Source: Nocardioides sp. Soil805
GTDB lineage: Bacteria > Actinomycetota > Actinomycetes > Propionibacteriales > Nocardioidaceae
Direction: 5' to 3'
Assembly (NCBI RefSeq): GCF_001429625.1
Contig: NZ_LMSU01000001.1
Span: 1,796,003 to 1,860,002 of the forward strand
DNA: 64,000 nt
Positions 1-8,234 of the stretch are shown here, piece by piece (the stretch's first letter is position 1; the number at the start of each line of letters is the position of its first letter). The translations under genes were made by a program, and so were the position numbers. The notes beneath the pieces were generated by a model. It saw nothing but the letters and a program-made list of their open reading frames with translations, did not search any database and was not told the origin of the DNA.

Positions 1-2
1 CC

Positions 3-680
3 GAGCGGACAGCCTGGAGGATCTGCTCCGAGCTGGGTTGGTGGTCCTCACACGGCAAGAAGCGCGGCAGCAACGGCAAGAAGCCAGGCCCGCCCGTCCA
101 CGACGACCTGTGCACCATGACCGACAAGCACGGCGTCACCCGGCACGAGTTCAAGGCCGAGGGCCCGAACGAGCTCTGGCTCAGCGACATCACCGAACAC
201 TGGACCGGCGAAGGCAAGCTCTATGTCTGCGCGATCAAGGACGCCTACTCCAACCGGATCGTCGGCTACTCCATCGACTCACGGATGAAGTCGTCGCTGG
301 CGGTCGCGGCGCTGAACAACGCCGCCGCCCGCCGCCGCATCGAAGGCGGTGATGTGGCCGGCTGTGTGGTCCACACCGACCGCGGGTCCCAGTTCCGAAG
401 CAGGAAGTTCGTCCACGCGATCAACCGTCACTCGATGGTCGGCTCAATGGGACGCGTCGGTGCAGCCGGAGACAACGCAGCCATGGAGTCGTTCTTCGCA
501 CTGCTGCAGAAGAACGTCCTCAACCGACGGACGTGGGCGAGCCGCGAGGAACTGCGGATCGCAATCGTGACCTGGATCGAGAGGACCTACCACCGACGCC
601 GTCGACAGGCCGCTCTCGGACGATTGACCCCCGTCGAGTACGAACTGATCATGAAGCCAGCCGCGACCCAGGCGGCCTAA
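3..680 (+). mobile_element. IS3-family transposase OrfB, 5' end cut by the window edge
   Basis: This is the DDE integrase-type catalytic protein of an IS3-family insertion sequence, which joins IS ends to target DNA. The frame is open from the left edge, so the start and the OrfA part lie outside. The catalytic triad is visible as the D of WLSDITEH, the D of VHTDRGSQF and the E of NAAMESFFALL. The C-terminal RRQAALGRLTPVEYE is the usual end of this family. The gene stops with TAA at 678-680. The IS right end must lie shortly after, because a truncated DnaB-like gene on the opposite strand begins there. The 30 bases after the stop would hold the terminal inverted repeat, but its partner is outside the window, so the exact boundary and any target duplication cannot be read. 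Confidence 0.9.
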
Positions 681-1050
681 CCGAAACTGTCACCCGATCG
701 TGCAGCAGTCCCCTGAGCTTGTGATCGTCCTGGGCGGACATGCGTCCATTCCAGAGGCGTAGCTCCGGCACCTTCGCCGCGCTCGCGACCAGACGAGCGG
801 CGACCTTGTGGGTTGGGTCTCGCTTGCTGACCAGGTGCGTGTGGAAGCCGTGGTCGCTCGCCAACAGTAGAGCCCACTGAGCCGCGAGTGTGCTCCTGCC
901 TTGACCCGGCGTCCCGGCCACCATCCAAACCTGCCCCGGCTCGAACCCACCCGTCACGTCGTCGAGCTCCGCGAAGCCAGTCGTCCGCGTCGCTGCTCTT
1001 TCCTCACGCCAGGCTTCGAGCTGCTCGAGGGCGTCCAGCGGGGTGATCAC
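681..1050 (-). pseudogene. DnaB-like helicase/RecA-fold ATPase, 3' end removed by the IS
   Basis: The reading frame starts at a GTG (1050) and encodes the front of a RecA-type ATPase core as found in DnaB-family helicases. It shows a TGFAELDDVTGG entry motif, Walker A GTPGQGRST, and the strand after it (HLVSKRDP) that in DnaB leads towards the catalytic glutamate. About 115 residues are native. The frame then runs into the IS sequence and stops within the transposase gene at 649, so Walker B, the arginine finger and the DNA-binding loops are missing. The last codons (roughly 681-712) could be IS terminal repeat rather than host sequence. It sits downstream of the mIHF-like gene on the same strand. 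An intact copy would fit the replication module of an integrative element. It is almost certainly non-functional now. Confidence 0.75.
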
Positions 1051-1158
1051 CCCGTGATCCTGACGGAGGGGTCCGACAGGTCCGGAGGCGCGACGGGGCC
1101 GGTAGCCGCTGGTGAATCCCCCCTTCGCGAAGTTGACGGGGAGTGGAGCGCGCGGTCA

Positions 1159-1674
1159 TTACTCGTCGTCGGCCCAGGGGTCGTCGTACGTCACGGGCGG
1201 GACGGATTTCGGACTCAAGGCAGGTACCGATGGATACCCCAGCGGTATGGGCGCGGGGAAGGTTTCCGCGACGGGATTAGGGACGCGAGACCACGGGAAC
1301 CCTTCCGGCACCTGCAGCGCGGTGGTGACGTCGAGGTAGGTAGCGATGCGACGCCCTCCTGCGCGTGAATCGATGAGCCACCCGATCGTGAGGGCATCGA
1401 GGTCGGTGCCGATCGGCTTGTCCAGCAGGGAGACAGTCTTGCGGAGGATCGCGCGCGCCTCTCGGGCGCTGCAGTCGGGCTGAGCTACCAGCACGTGGTG
1501 AATCTTCAGTTTGTGGAGTGCGCGGCCCGAGCCGTCGACGGCACAGGCCGCTTTGATCAGGTCGTAGCAGGTCTTCTCACCGGCAGTGATGTCGGCGAAC
1601 CAGCGCTGTCGGAGTTGACGGGCTTCGCGGGCGGCGGAGGTTCCGCGGGGCAGGATGGCGTCGGGATTGTGCAT
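1159..1674 (-). CDS. mIHF-like DNA-binding protein (actinobacterial integration host factor family), divergent
   Basis: The product has 171 residues. Residues about 15-105 follow the layout of mycobacterial integration host factor. A basic helix (REARQLRQRWF) is followed by a helix like the mIHF 'sLheVi' segment (TCYDLIKAACAVDG). Next come a linker, a K-I-H-H-V-L helix matching mIHF 'mKVsaLLesLPG', and an alanine-rich H2TH-like segment SAREARAILRKTV. The glycine signature of the H2TH turn is poorly kept (QPDCSARE instead of LPGVGKVRA), so this is a distant relative. The C-terminal 60 residues are proline-rich with an acidic end (DDPWADDE) and have no counterpart in mIHF. mIHF bends DNA for phage-type integration, which suits an integrative element. 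It lies just upstream of the truncated DnaB-like gene on the same strand. A family assignment without a search is tentative. Confidence 0.45.
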   Translation of the reverse strand: MHNPDAILPRGTSAAREARQLRQRWFADITAGEKTCYDLIKAACAVDGSGRALHKLKIHHVLVAQPDCSAREARAILRKTVSLLDKPIGTDLDALTIGWLIDSRAGGRRIATYLDVTTALQVPEGFPWSRVPNPVAETFPAPIPLGYPSVPALSPKSVPPVTYDDPWADDE

Positions 1675-2147
1675 GAAGACTCCAGGGGGATCGGGGCTTT
1701 GCCTTCACCATGCGCCAAGGGCGTAACGACAGCGTCCGTCCGACGCATCGGCTACCTGCCCGACCTGGGTCCGGCGCATCCGGGGCACCGGGGGCTGCGA
1801 CATCCGATGCGGACATGCACCGCTGTGGACGCTTGTCCCCAACGATTGTCCCCCGGTCCCCCCGTGTTCGCCGAGGGTGCCGACTTGTTCCAATTCCGAG
1901 CAGCAGCGAGAGGGGTCTTCGTGACGACACGGGCTGCTGAGTGGTGACGAGTCGAGGCGTGGAGTTGTCGGGTCGTCTTCGTCTCGCAGGTCCCGTAGAA
2001 CGCAGTGGTGCTCAGGAGTGGTGGTGGGCTACTTGGCTACGCATAGAGAACGAGACGAGCACCTTCAGCCGAGCGGAGCGAGGCCTCTTAGGTATGGCAT
2101 CTCGGTGAAGGCATGGCCACGTTCGGTCGTGCCTTGGCGCATGGTGA
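1675..2147. other. intergenic region, no gene recognised
   Basis: This 473-base stretch separates the leftward mIHF-like gene from the rightward gene at 2148, so it should hold two divergent promoters. No reading frame here has a ribosome site or recognisable protein motif, and no RNA gene fold was seen. Confidence 0.5.
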
Positions 2148-3641
2148 ATGTGCATGAGCACGTCGATGCCACCCCTTGACCCGTTTGCTGACACTGCACC
2201 CATGGCCGTGTTCACGAGCCGCTGCACCAACGGCGGCCTGTCGGCCGTGAGTCGTGAAGACCCGATGTATGAGACGCGGTGGCACGGGCGCTCGACCGCG
2301 AAGTGGTTGTTCCGCGAAGAGGCCGATGCCGAACACGAACGGTCCAGAACGGCGTACCCGCCCGGCACGATCCGAGACAAGGACCAGGCACGCGGACTGG
2401 TCGCTGATCACCCGGCGATCGCGGCCGCGACGATCGGAGCTCTCGCGGTCCACGCAACTCTCAGCGTCGAACAGGTCGCCGCCTTTGTCGGGATCGAGGC
2501 AGACGATCTCATCGCGAGCGGCGTGCTCCAAGCCCTGTGGAGCATGGGCGCGGTGGCGTTCGGCCACGTCACCAACGTCTGGGACCGCTCCTGGGCGCGA
2601 ACGCTGTGGACCATCAATGACAAGTCAGTCATCGCGACTCACGTCCTTCCCCTGCTCTCCGGCGCGGAGGCACTGGCCATGAACGCAGGCCAAGCCATCC
2701 ACCTCAGTCAGGGCCACCACCGCCACGCACTGCTCGCCGCCGAACTCGCGCTGCGCATCGCCGAGTTCACGCCGGTCGGCACGGTGCTCGGCGAGCGCCT
2801 GACGGAACTGAAGAGCCTGTTCGGCACTCACACGACACGTCGTGGGGACCTCACGGCCGTACGCGAGGACGGACTGAGAATCGTGCTCGAGGTCGTCGCT
2901 CATGACAACCAGGAGTTCGGCCAGAAGGCGGACTTCTGGGCCGAACAGCTCGCAACGCCGCGGCGTGGGTATGGCATGACGATGGTGGTCTTCGTCGTCG
3001 CGGCCGACCCCAAGAGCAGCGCCTCGCGTGCTCGAGGGCTGGGGGGCCGCGTGTCGGCAGCCATCGTGAAGGCGCGCGCGAAGCACGGCGCCACCTGGCG
3101 AGGTCACGATCGGATGGGACTGGTGTCGTGGGAGGACTGGTTCCCCGCCGCTGGCGAGATGTCCCCGGCGTTCTCGTCACTCACCGTCCGCTTCCCGGAG
3201 TCGAGGCTGACTCACGCCTCGGTTCTCGATGCCGCAATCGTTCCCTGCGCCCACCCCGGTGACCGCGAGTACGTCGCCGTCATCGAGAACACCTCGCTGT
3301 TGGCTCAGACCCCCGCATGGCTGCGGTCACACGCCCGTGCCCAGGTGGTCCTGCATCGGATGGGGCTGCCACGCCTCAGTGACGTGCCGAGTCCACCGCT
3401 GGCCAAGCCCAAGCGGCCACGCTCAACCAGCAAGGGATGCGGAGCCGCCGGACAAGCGAAGCTGCCGCCACGACTACTTGGCCCCCCGGGAGAACACGTC
3501 GACGCTCGTGCCACCATCGCACTCCAGCCACCGGCGCCACCCCCGCCATCCCAGTCGCCGCCGTCGACACCCACGGTGGTTCGCCGGCGACAGCCCCGAC
3601 GGCCAACTGCGGCGACGCAGGAACCCGTGTCGCCCATCTAG
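2148..3641 (+). CDS. replication-relaxation-like protein (winged helix plus nuclease-like core)
   Basis: The product has 497 residues. Residues about 70-150 look like a winged helix: DKDQARGLVADHP, a recognition region around LSVEQVAAFVGIEADDL, and a wing VAFGHVTNVWDR. Residues about 215-330 contain a region like the nuclease-fold core of actinomycete plasmid 'replication-relaxation' proteins: RRGDLTAV, then RIVLEVVAHD, then K of FGQKADFWAEQL and a following strand TMVVFVVAAD. The D, E and K are in the spacing expected of a PD-(D/E)XK-type core. The last 90 residues are proline-rich and basic, probably disordered. Such proteins occur on conjugative and integrative elements near replication genes. 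The start could be 2148 or the in-frame ATG at 2154. Only the general fold is suggested by sequence, and cleavage activity is unproven. Confidence 0.4.
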   Translation: MCMSTSMPPLDPFADTAPMAVFTSRCTNGGLSAVSREDPMYETRWHGRSTAKWLFREEADAEHERSRTAYPPGTIRDKDQARGLVADHPAIAAATIGALAVHATLSVEQVAAFVGIEADDLIASGVLQALWSMGAVAFGHVTNVWDRSWARTLWTINDKSVIATHVLPLLSGAEALAMNAGQAIHLSQGHHRHALLAAELALRIAEFTPVGTVLGERLTELKSLFGTHTTRRGDLTAVREDGLRIVLEVVAHDNQEFGQKADFWAEQLATPRRGYGMTMVVFVVAADPKSSASRARGLGGRVSAAIVKARAKHGATWRGHDRMGLVSWEDWFPAAGEMSPAFSSLTVRFPESRLTHASVLDAAIVPCAHPGDREYVAVIENTSLLAQTPAWLRSHARAQVVLHRMGLPRLSDVPSPPLAKPKRPRSTSKGCGAAGQAKLPPRLLGPPGEHVDARATIALQPPAPPPPSQSPPSTPTVVRRRQPRRPTAATQEPVSPI

Positions 3642-3676
3642 GTAGAGGAACCTGCGACCTAGCACGGCCTCGCTAC

Positions 3677-4789
3677 TCAGCCGCCGAGCTCTTGGACCCA
3701 GGCGAGGATCGTGTCGGCCAGCGGCGGGAGTCGGTCGCCGTACCGGTGCTGAACCTGCAGCAGGTTGTCGTCGGTGATGTCGAGATCACGGAGGCGCTTC
3801 GATGCGGTGCACTCACGGACGCGTACGACGCGCCAGCCCGCAGCGAGCAGCGCGAGGGTCTTCACGCAGTCGGCGCGTCGCCTGTCGGCGGCGTGATGGT
3901 AGGCCAGCCCGTCGTACTCCACGACCAGACGCAGAGAAGGGACGACGATGTCGCAGCGTGCGGGGAGGGAGCGGCCGCGACGGTCGAGCCACCGGACGTG
4001 ACCGGCGGGTGCATTGCCGACGGCATCCTCGTGTCGCTCGAGCAGCAGCGCGAGCAGCGCGCGCTCTTGGTGGGAGGACTGCCCCACGTGGGGGCAGTGG
4101 GGGCACAGGCATCCGTTCATGCGTGCCGCCGGCGAGGCCTGCCACCGGTGCGTCCGGTCCTGCGCGCAGATCCATGCCAGGCGGCGGTTGCTGCGGACGT
4201 GTACGCGGAGGGGGGCCAGGCCCAGAGCGCGTACGCCGTCGGCGTCGAGCTCGGCGTACAACTGGGGTTGGGCAACCGCGAGTGTGGTGGGGTCACCGGT
4301 CAGCGCCTCCTGGCCGGCGCAGCGCGGGCATCCGTTGCCGTCCAGTGCCCTTGAGGAGACGCGGGCGCACCATTGGTAGGTGCACTGCGTGCACAGCCAC
4401 GCCGCGATGCGCCGCGAGCCGGGAGTGACGGACCCGGGGGTCCGCTCGCCGTTGCGGGTGGGGTGCCACTGCTGGGCCAGTTCGGGAGCGAGGGCGGCGA
4501 GCGAGGTGGTGTGATCGGCGCGGTACCCGCGACAGACGGAGCAGCCGGCGCGCATGTGGACCCGGCTGGTGCCGGCTTGAAGCCAGCGGTGGATTCCGCC
4601 AGCGCCGAGGGGATGCCGCCATGGGAGCGGCACCTTGGTCCCGGGAGCGATGTGCGCGAAGTCGAGACCCATCGCTGCGGCGCGCTCGTGGTCGGCCTCG
4701 GTGGCGAGGTGCGGGTAGCGCACCAGGATGGACTCCTGGAGCGGAACCCACTTGGGCTTGGGGCGGCGCTTGGGTTCAGACGGCATCAT
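3677..4789 (-). CDS. zinc-ribbon (DUF4379-type) protein with C-terminal Vsr/DUF559-like endonuclease domain
   Basis: The product has 370 residues. The N-terminal part carries zinc-ribbon repeats with cysteine pairs at 83/86, 133/136, 154/157 and 229/232. The signature SLAALAPELAQQWHPTRNG, then the turn VTPGSRR, the strand AAWLC and GCPRC is that of the treble-clef 'probable zinc-ribbon' family (DUF4379). Residues about 240-350 form a very-short-patch/DUF559-type nuclease core: R-C-D280-IVV, VVE291YDG, paired histidines at 298-299, K310 and GWRVVRVRE. This combination suggests an enzyme that cuts DNA and reads it through its ribbons. It is the last gene of a leftward three-gene operon, overlapping the gene before it by 14 bases. 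Its place in a mobile island suggests a defence or mobility role, which is inference. Target and activity are unknown. Confidence 0.7.
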   Translation of the reverse strand: MMPSEPKRRPKPKWVPLQESILVRYPHLATEADHERAAAMGLDFAHIAPGTKVPLPWRHPLGAGGIHRWLQAGTSRVHMRAGCSVCRGYRADHTTSLAALAPELAQQWHPTRNGERTPGSVTPGSRRIAAWLCTQCTYQWCARVSSRALDGNGCPRCAGQEALTGDPTTLAVAQPQLYAELDADGVRALGLAPLRVHVRSNRRLAWICAQDRTHRWQASPAARMNGCLCPHCPHVGQSSHQERALLALLLERHEDAVGNAPAGHVRWLDRRGRSLPARCDIVVPSLRLVVEYDGLAYHHAADRRRADCVKTLALLAAGWRVVRVRECTASKRLRDLDITDDNLLQVQHRYGDRLPPLADTILAWVQELGG

Positions 4790-5063
4790 CGTCGCCGATC
4801 AGCGCGTCGTTCATCGCCGCGGACCTGTCCAGCCACCAGACCACGGCCATGATGCCGCCCTCGGGCATGTCGCGGCGCCAGGGACGCAGCTCGGTCAGGA
4901 GCTCCTCGAGGTTGCCCTCGAGGATCCCGCCGGGCAGGTTCCGCGAGAGCCGCACCTGGTGACGCTCGCCGGTGTGTCCCTCGTAGAAGAGGCGGAACCC
5001 GTGGCTCACCTCCAGCGGCGGGATCATGCCGAGCCTCCGGCGCCTGCTCTCCACCTTCATCAC
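4776..5063 (-). CDS. hypothetical protein, middle gene of the zinc-ribbon nuclease operon
   Basis: The product has 95 residues and no family I can name. It begins with a basic stretch (ESRRRRLGM) and ends acidic (LIGDDDAV). The middle has alternating hydrophobic and charged residues consistent with a small alpha/beta domain (GFRLFYEGHTGERHQVRL), and WWLDRS near the end. It overlaps the upstream gene by an ATGA (5060-5063) and the downstream nuclease gene by 14 bases, so the three are almost certainly co-translated. Tight coupling makes it a likely partner or inhibitor of the nuclease, but that is inference from position alone. Confidence 0.65.
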   Translation of the reverse strand: MMKVESRRRRLGMIPPLEVSHGFRLFYEGHTGERHQVRLSRNLPGGILEGNLEELLTELRPWRRDMPEGGIMAVVWWLDRSAAMNDALIGDDDAV

Positions 5064-5572
5064 TTCTGCTCCTCATCGTTCGTCAGACAGGCGGCAGACC
5101 AGAACAGGTCGTCGCGTTCGGTGACCCCGAGGTCGCCGCAGTTCCAGCACAGGTGCTGATCGGTCAGGTACTCCAGGCACATGTCGACCTCGAGGGTCTG
5201 GCCGTGGTCGGCGTAGATGTCGCGCCACGCGGCCACGACCCAGCCCTTCGGGTCATCGAGGTCGAGGACCACCTGGAGGCGCTCGGCGTCGAGCGGCGGA
5301 TCTGTCTCGTCGGACCCGTGCGCCCGCATCGCAGTCTCGGCGAGCGTCTTGCTCTCCAGGTCACCGACCTGGGTCGCCCACGACCTGACGGTCCTCCATA
5401 CGACGTACGGCGGCTCGCCAGGCCGCACGCAGCGCGCAACGAACTCGGGCGCATGGAAGACGCCACGATCCGCCAGTTCCGCGACCGCAGCGCGCTCCCC
5501 CGGCTTGACCTTGGGTGCCGCCATCAGGCGGCTCATCAGGTTCGCCGAACGCTGCTCGTCGTTCTTCTCCAT
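5060..5572 (-). CDS. hypothetical protein, first gene of the zinc-ribbon nuclease operon
   Basis: The product has 170 residues and no recognised family. Residues about 25-75 (KPGERAAVAELADRG, then VARCVRPGEPPYVVWRTVR) could form a small helical bundle. A cysteine pair near the C-terminus (LCWNCGDLG, with a later C in WSAACL) might bind a metal. It is soluble and overall acidic. It heads the leftward operon and its stop overlaps the next start by ATGA. Upstream is a 156-base divergent gap shared with the excisionase-like regulator at 5729, which makes that regulator a candidate controller. Function is unknown. Confidence 0.6.
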   Translation of the reverse strand: MEKNDEQRSANLMSRLMAAPKVKPGERAAVAELADRGVFHAPEFVARCVRPGEPPYVVWRTVRSWATQVGDLESKTLAETAMRAHGSDETDPPLDAERLQVVLDLDDPKGWVVAAWRDIYADHGQTLEVDMCLEYLTDQHLCWNCGDLGVTERDDLFWSAACLTNDEEQK

Positions 5573-5728
5573 TCACTCGTTCCTCTCACATCAACTCGTT
5601 CTCAGGACTTCCTCGGTGCACACGAGTCTGACTGGACAACAGTTGAACATATGTGCCGTATCGCGACACACCGTACGCACAACTGCTCACCTCCGCAACG
5701 CCAAAGAAGCGAATGAAAGGATCGGTGA

Positions 5729-6163
5729 GTGGACCCGGACATAACTGCAGGTCAGCGGCGTCTCGAGCAGGACGTCACTGCGGCGATGTCGAAGTTGCGC
5801 GAGGCCGAGGACAGACATCAGAGGGCAGCGCGCGTGCTTGCGGATGCCCTCCTGAGTGCCAACGAAGGCGGCGTCACCTGGGCCCGACTCACCGAACTCA
5901 CCGGCTTCAACTCCCCGGCGACCACGCGGATGCGTGCCCAGCGAGCGAAGAACGTCTCGGAGCTCAACCCGTCGCTGCGGTGGCGCGTGGAGCACGGAGG
6001 TGCCCCGCGGCCGTCGAAGCCGAAGCCTGGCCTATCGATCAGCGAGGCAGCGCAACGTCTCGGAGTGAGCCGCACAACGGTGTATGCCCGCATCCAGAGG
6101 GGTGAGTTGCGGTCAGTGACGGATGACGCAGGTCATCCTCGCGTCGTCCTTGAAGAGGACTAA
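5729..6163 (+). CDS. excisionase/MerR-type helix-turn-helix DNA-binding protein
   Basis: The product has 144 residues, starting at GTG 5729 with AAAGGA a few bases upstream. The C-terminal 45 residues are a textbook excisionase-family (HTH_17) domain: LSISEAAQRLGVSRTTVYAR followed by IQRGELRSVTDDAGHPRVV, where a helix-turn-helix is followed by a short wing. The first 60 residues form a charged helix (REAEDRHQRAARVLADALL), then a second possible HTH-like segment (GVTWARLTELTGFNSPATT). It is divergent from the zinc-ribbon nuclease operon and sits in a mobile element. Either excision control or local transcription control is possible. The two DNA-reading segments favour a regulator over a pure Xis. 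Confidence 0.65.
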   Translation: MDPDITAGQRRLEQDVTAAMSKLREAEDRHQRAARVLADALLSANEGGVTWARLTELTGFNSPATTRMRAQRAKNVSELNPSLRWRVEHGGAPRPSKPKPGLSISEAAQRLGVSRTTVYARIQRGELRSVTDDAGHPRVVLEED

Positions 6164-6295
6164 TCACCTACGACCCGGAGGGTGTGCACTGTCGCTCTTT
6201 GAGCCGCGTCGCGAAAAGCACGCTTCGTCGATGCTTAGCCTGCGCATGCTCGGAAGAAGGAGCCCCAACCCGCCCGACGCGAATCACCGGGACGA

Positions 6296-8176
6296 ATGCT
6301 CCAAGCTGGTTCCGCGAATCGGGTCCCTCGATCGATGCCGCCGATGCAGGCTTGTACCGTGCCCACCTACCGACGAGTGACCACTCCTGAAGGTGCCCGA
6401 GCTCTGGCAACGCACCTGAACGGGAACGCGAGGGACCGACCCGTCATCGTGGTGACGACGCCGCACGGCCGGACGGAGCCGTGGATCGACATCGAGGAGA
6501 TCGTCGACCAGGTCGGCGACATCGCCGAGATCTATCTCGTGCCCACTGGCCCGCACTCGTGGGACCTGTCCAACAACCTCCCGGCCATGACGCAGGTCTA
6601 CGGCGGCGCCGGACGGGTCTATCCGGTCGGCCACGAATGGGCAAGCGAGCCGCGACGGTCCCCGCTGCGGTTCGCCTACAGCGCTGCGGAGGGCCCAAAG
6701 GCGACCACCGCTCTCATCGATGACGCACTCCACATGGCGACCGAAGCCGGCCTCTTCGACAACGTGCAGACAACGGCGCGCGTACGCCTCACAGGTGTCG
6801 TGGTCGGCATCGTGGCCGACCGTGCGATGGTGAAGCTGGACGGGCGCGTCGGCATCGTCCCGGACGCACTCGCCTTCCCCGGTCTGCCGTTGGAACGGTC
6901 GCTCCAGCCGGGCCAGGAGGTGACGGGTCTGTACGACGCCGACAGCCGCTGGTTCGACGTACGCGAGTCCCGCCTCGAACCGGACGTCGCGCTCTCGTCG
7001 TACGCGGCCGGCGACGTCGTCCTGGTCCAGGTCGAGTCCGTCGAAGCCGACCGGGCGTCCGTCTTCCTGCACCCGCTCGTCACCGTGGACGTGACGCACA
7101 CTGCCGTCACCTCCAACCCGCTCGACGACCTGTCCGACCTCATGACTCCCGGCGAGGTGCTGCCGGCACGCGTCCTCGCGACCGGGGGCGAATGGCAGCT
7201 CAGCGTGCTCGACATCGACGACGACGAGGAGCCGGTCGCGGCAGCCGCCCTCTTCGCGGGCGGCCCACCCTGGCTGGTCACGGCGACCCCGACCGATGTC
7301 TCGGAGCCGGCCCCGCCTGCCACGGCACCCATCGAGGTCCTGTCGTTCGACGTCGAGATCGACGTGGCTGACCCGCACGCCGAACCCCCTATCCCCGACG
7401 CGCCAGTGACCGCCCCAGCACTAGCGGGTCCGAGTCCAGCGATGTTCGATCGCAGCCGCGCCGTCCGACCGCGCCCTGCGCCGGGACCGACAGAAGCGCC
7501 CGCAAAGCCACCGGCCGCAGCGGCCGAGAGCGCCAGCACGAAGTCGATGTCCCTGACCATCGCATCCCTCCAAGCGGAGGTGCGCACCGCAAAGAGGCAA
7601 CGTGACGAGGTGCACGCACAGGCGCAGGGGTTCGCGACCGAGCTGGGGCATCTGCGCACCGAGCTGCGCCAGGTCGAGGACCAGGTGCGCCGCCTCACGC
7701 AGCAGCTGGAGCAGTCCCGGACGAAGCTGCGGAAGTCACGATCGACCTCCAGTCCGACCGATGCGCCGGCCTTCGCCGACCCGGAGCGGGGTTTTCACTT
7801 CCTCGTTGAACGGGCGTGGGCCACGCGCATCCCAGCCGCGGAGCAGCCGACCTGCCTGTTGGGCGACTACACATTGGGTCCGGACTTCCTGCGGAGCCTC
7901 GACGCCCTGCACGGTCTCGCCACGGATCGTGTCGCCGACGTGGTGATGGAAGTTGTCACAGGGAAGGCCGCGCTGTCGGGGGGCCGCGAACTCCACCAAC
8001 TCCGTACGGACGAAGCCGGCGGTTCGCCCCAGAGGGTGCGTGAGGACGGGGCACGGGCCTGGCGGGTCAGCCTCCAGTCCAACACCCCGGCCGCGCGCCG
8101 GCTCCACTACTGGGTGCTGCCTGACGGTTCGATCGAGCTCGCGAGGGTCGGCGTGCACGACGACATGAGCATCTGA
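6296..8176 (+). CDS. large unknown protein with S1-like repeats, coiled coil and ParE/RelE-like C-terminal end
   Basis: I cannot name the family. Four zones can be seen in 626 residues. An N-terminal alpha/beta domain (about 25-150) has RPVIVVTTPHG and a glycine-rich VYGGAGRVYP. Next are two or three S1/OB-like segments (about 160-330), for example VRLTGVVVGIVADRAMVKL followed by a GIVP strand, then AAGDVVLVQVESVEADRAS. An acidic and proline-alanine-rich linker precedes a coiled coil around residues 425-480 (heptads in LGHLRTELRQVEDQVRRL). The C-terminal 130 residues end in RRLHYWVLPDGSIELARVG then VHDDM, resembling the last strands of ParE/RelE-type ribonuclease folds. The layout suggests RNA or ribosome binding. 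The start is uncertain: a GTG at 6359 just before the conserved-looking region is an alternative. The gene at 8235 follows in the same direction. Confidence 0.5.
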   Translation: MLQAGSANRVPRSMPPMQACTVPTYRRVTTPEGARALATHLNGNARDRPVIVVTTPHGRTEPWIDIEEIVDQVGDIAEIYLVPTGPHSWDLSNNLPAMTQVYGGAGRVYPVGHEWASEPRRSPLRFAYSAAEGPKATTALIDDALHMATEAGLFDNVQTTARVRLTGVVVGIVADRAMVKLDGRVGIVPDALAFPGLPLERSLQPGQEVTGLYDADSRWFDVRESRLEPDVALSSYAAGDVVLVQVESVEADRASVFLHPLVTVDVTHTAVTSNPLDDLSDLMTPGEVLPARVLATGGEWQLSVLDIDDDEEPVAAAALFAGGPPWLVTATPTDVSEPAPPATAPIEVLSFDVEIDVADPHAEPPIPDAPVTAPALAGPSPAMFDRSRAVRPRPAPGPTEAPAKPPAAAAESASTKSMSLTIASLQAEVRTAKRQRDEVHAQAQGFATELGHLRTELRQVEDQVRRLTQQLEQSRTKLRKSRSTSSPTDAPAFADPERGFHFLVERAWATRIPAAEQPTCLLGDYTLGPDFLRSLDALHGLATDRVADVVMEVVTGKAALSGGRELHQLRTDEAGGSPQRVREDGARAWRVSLQSNTPAARRLHYWVLPDGSIELARVGVHDDMSI

Positions 8177-8234
8177 TCCGGCAAGGCGGGACGAAATTGA
8201 TGACTCCCAAGATGGGCCCTGCGAGGATGCGCGC

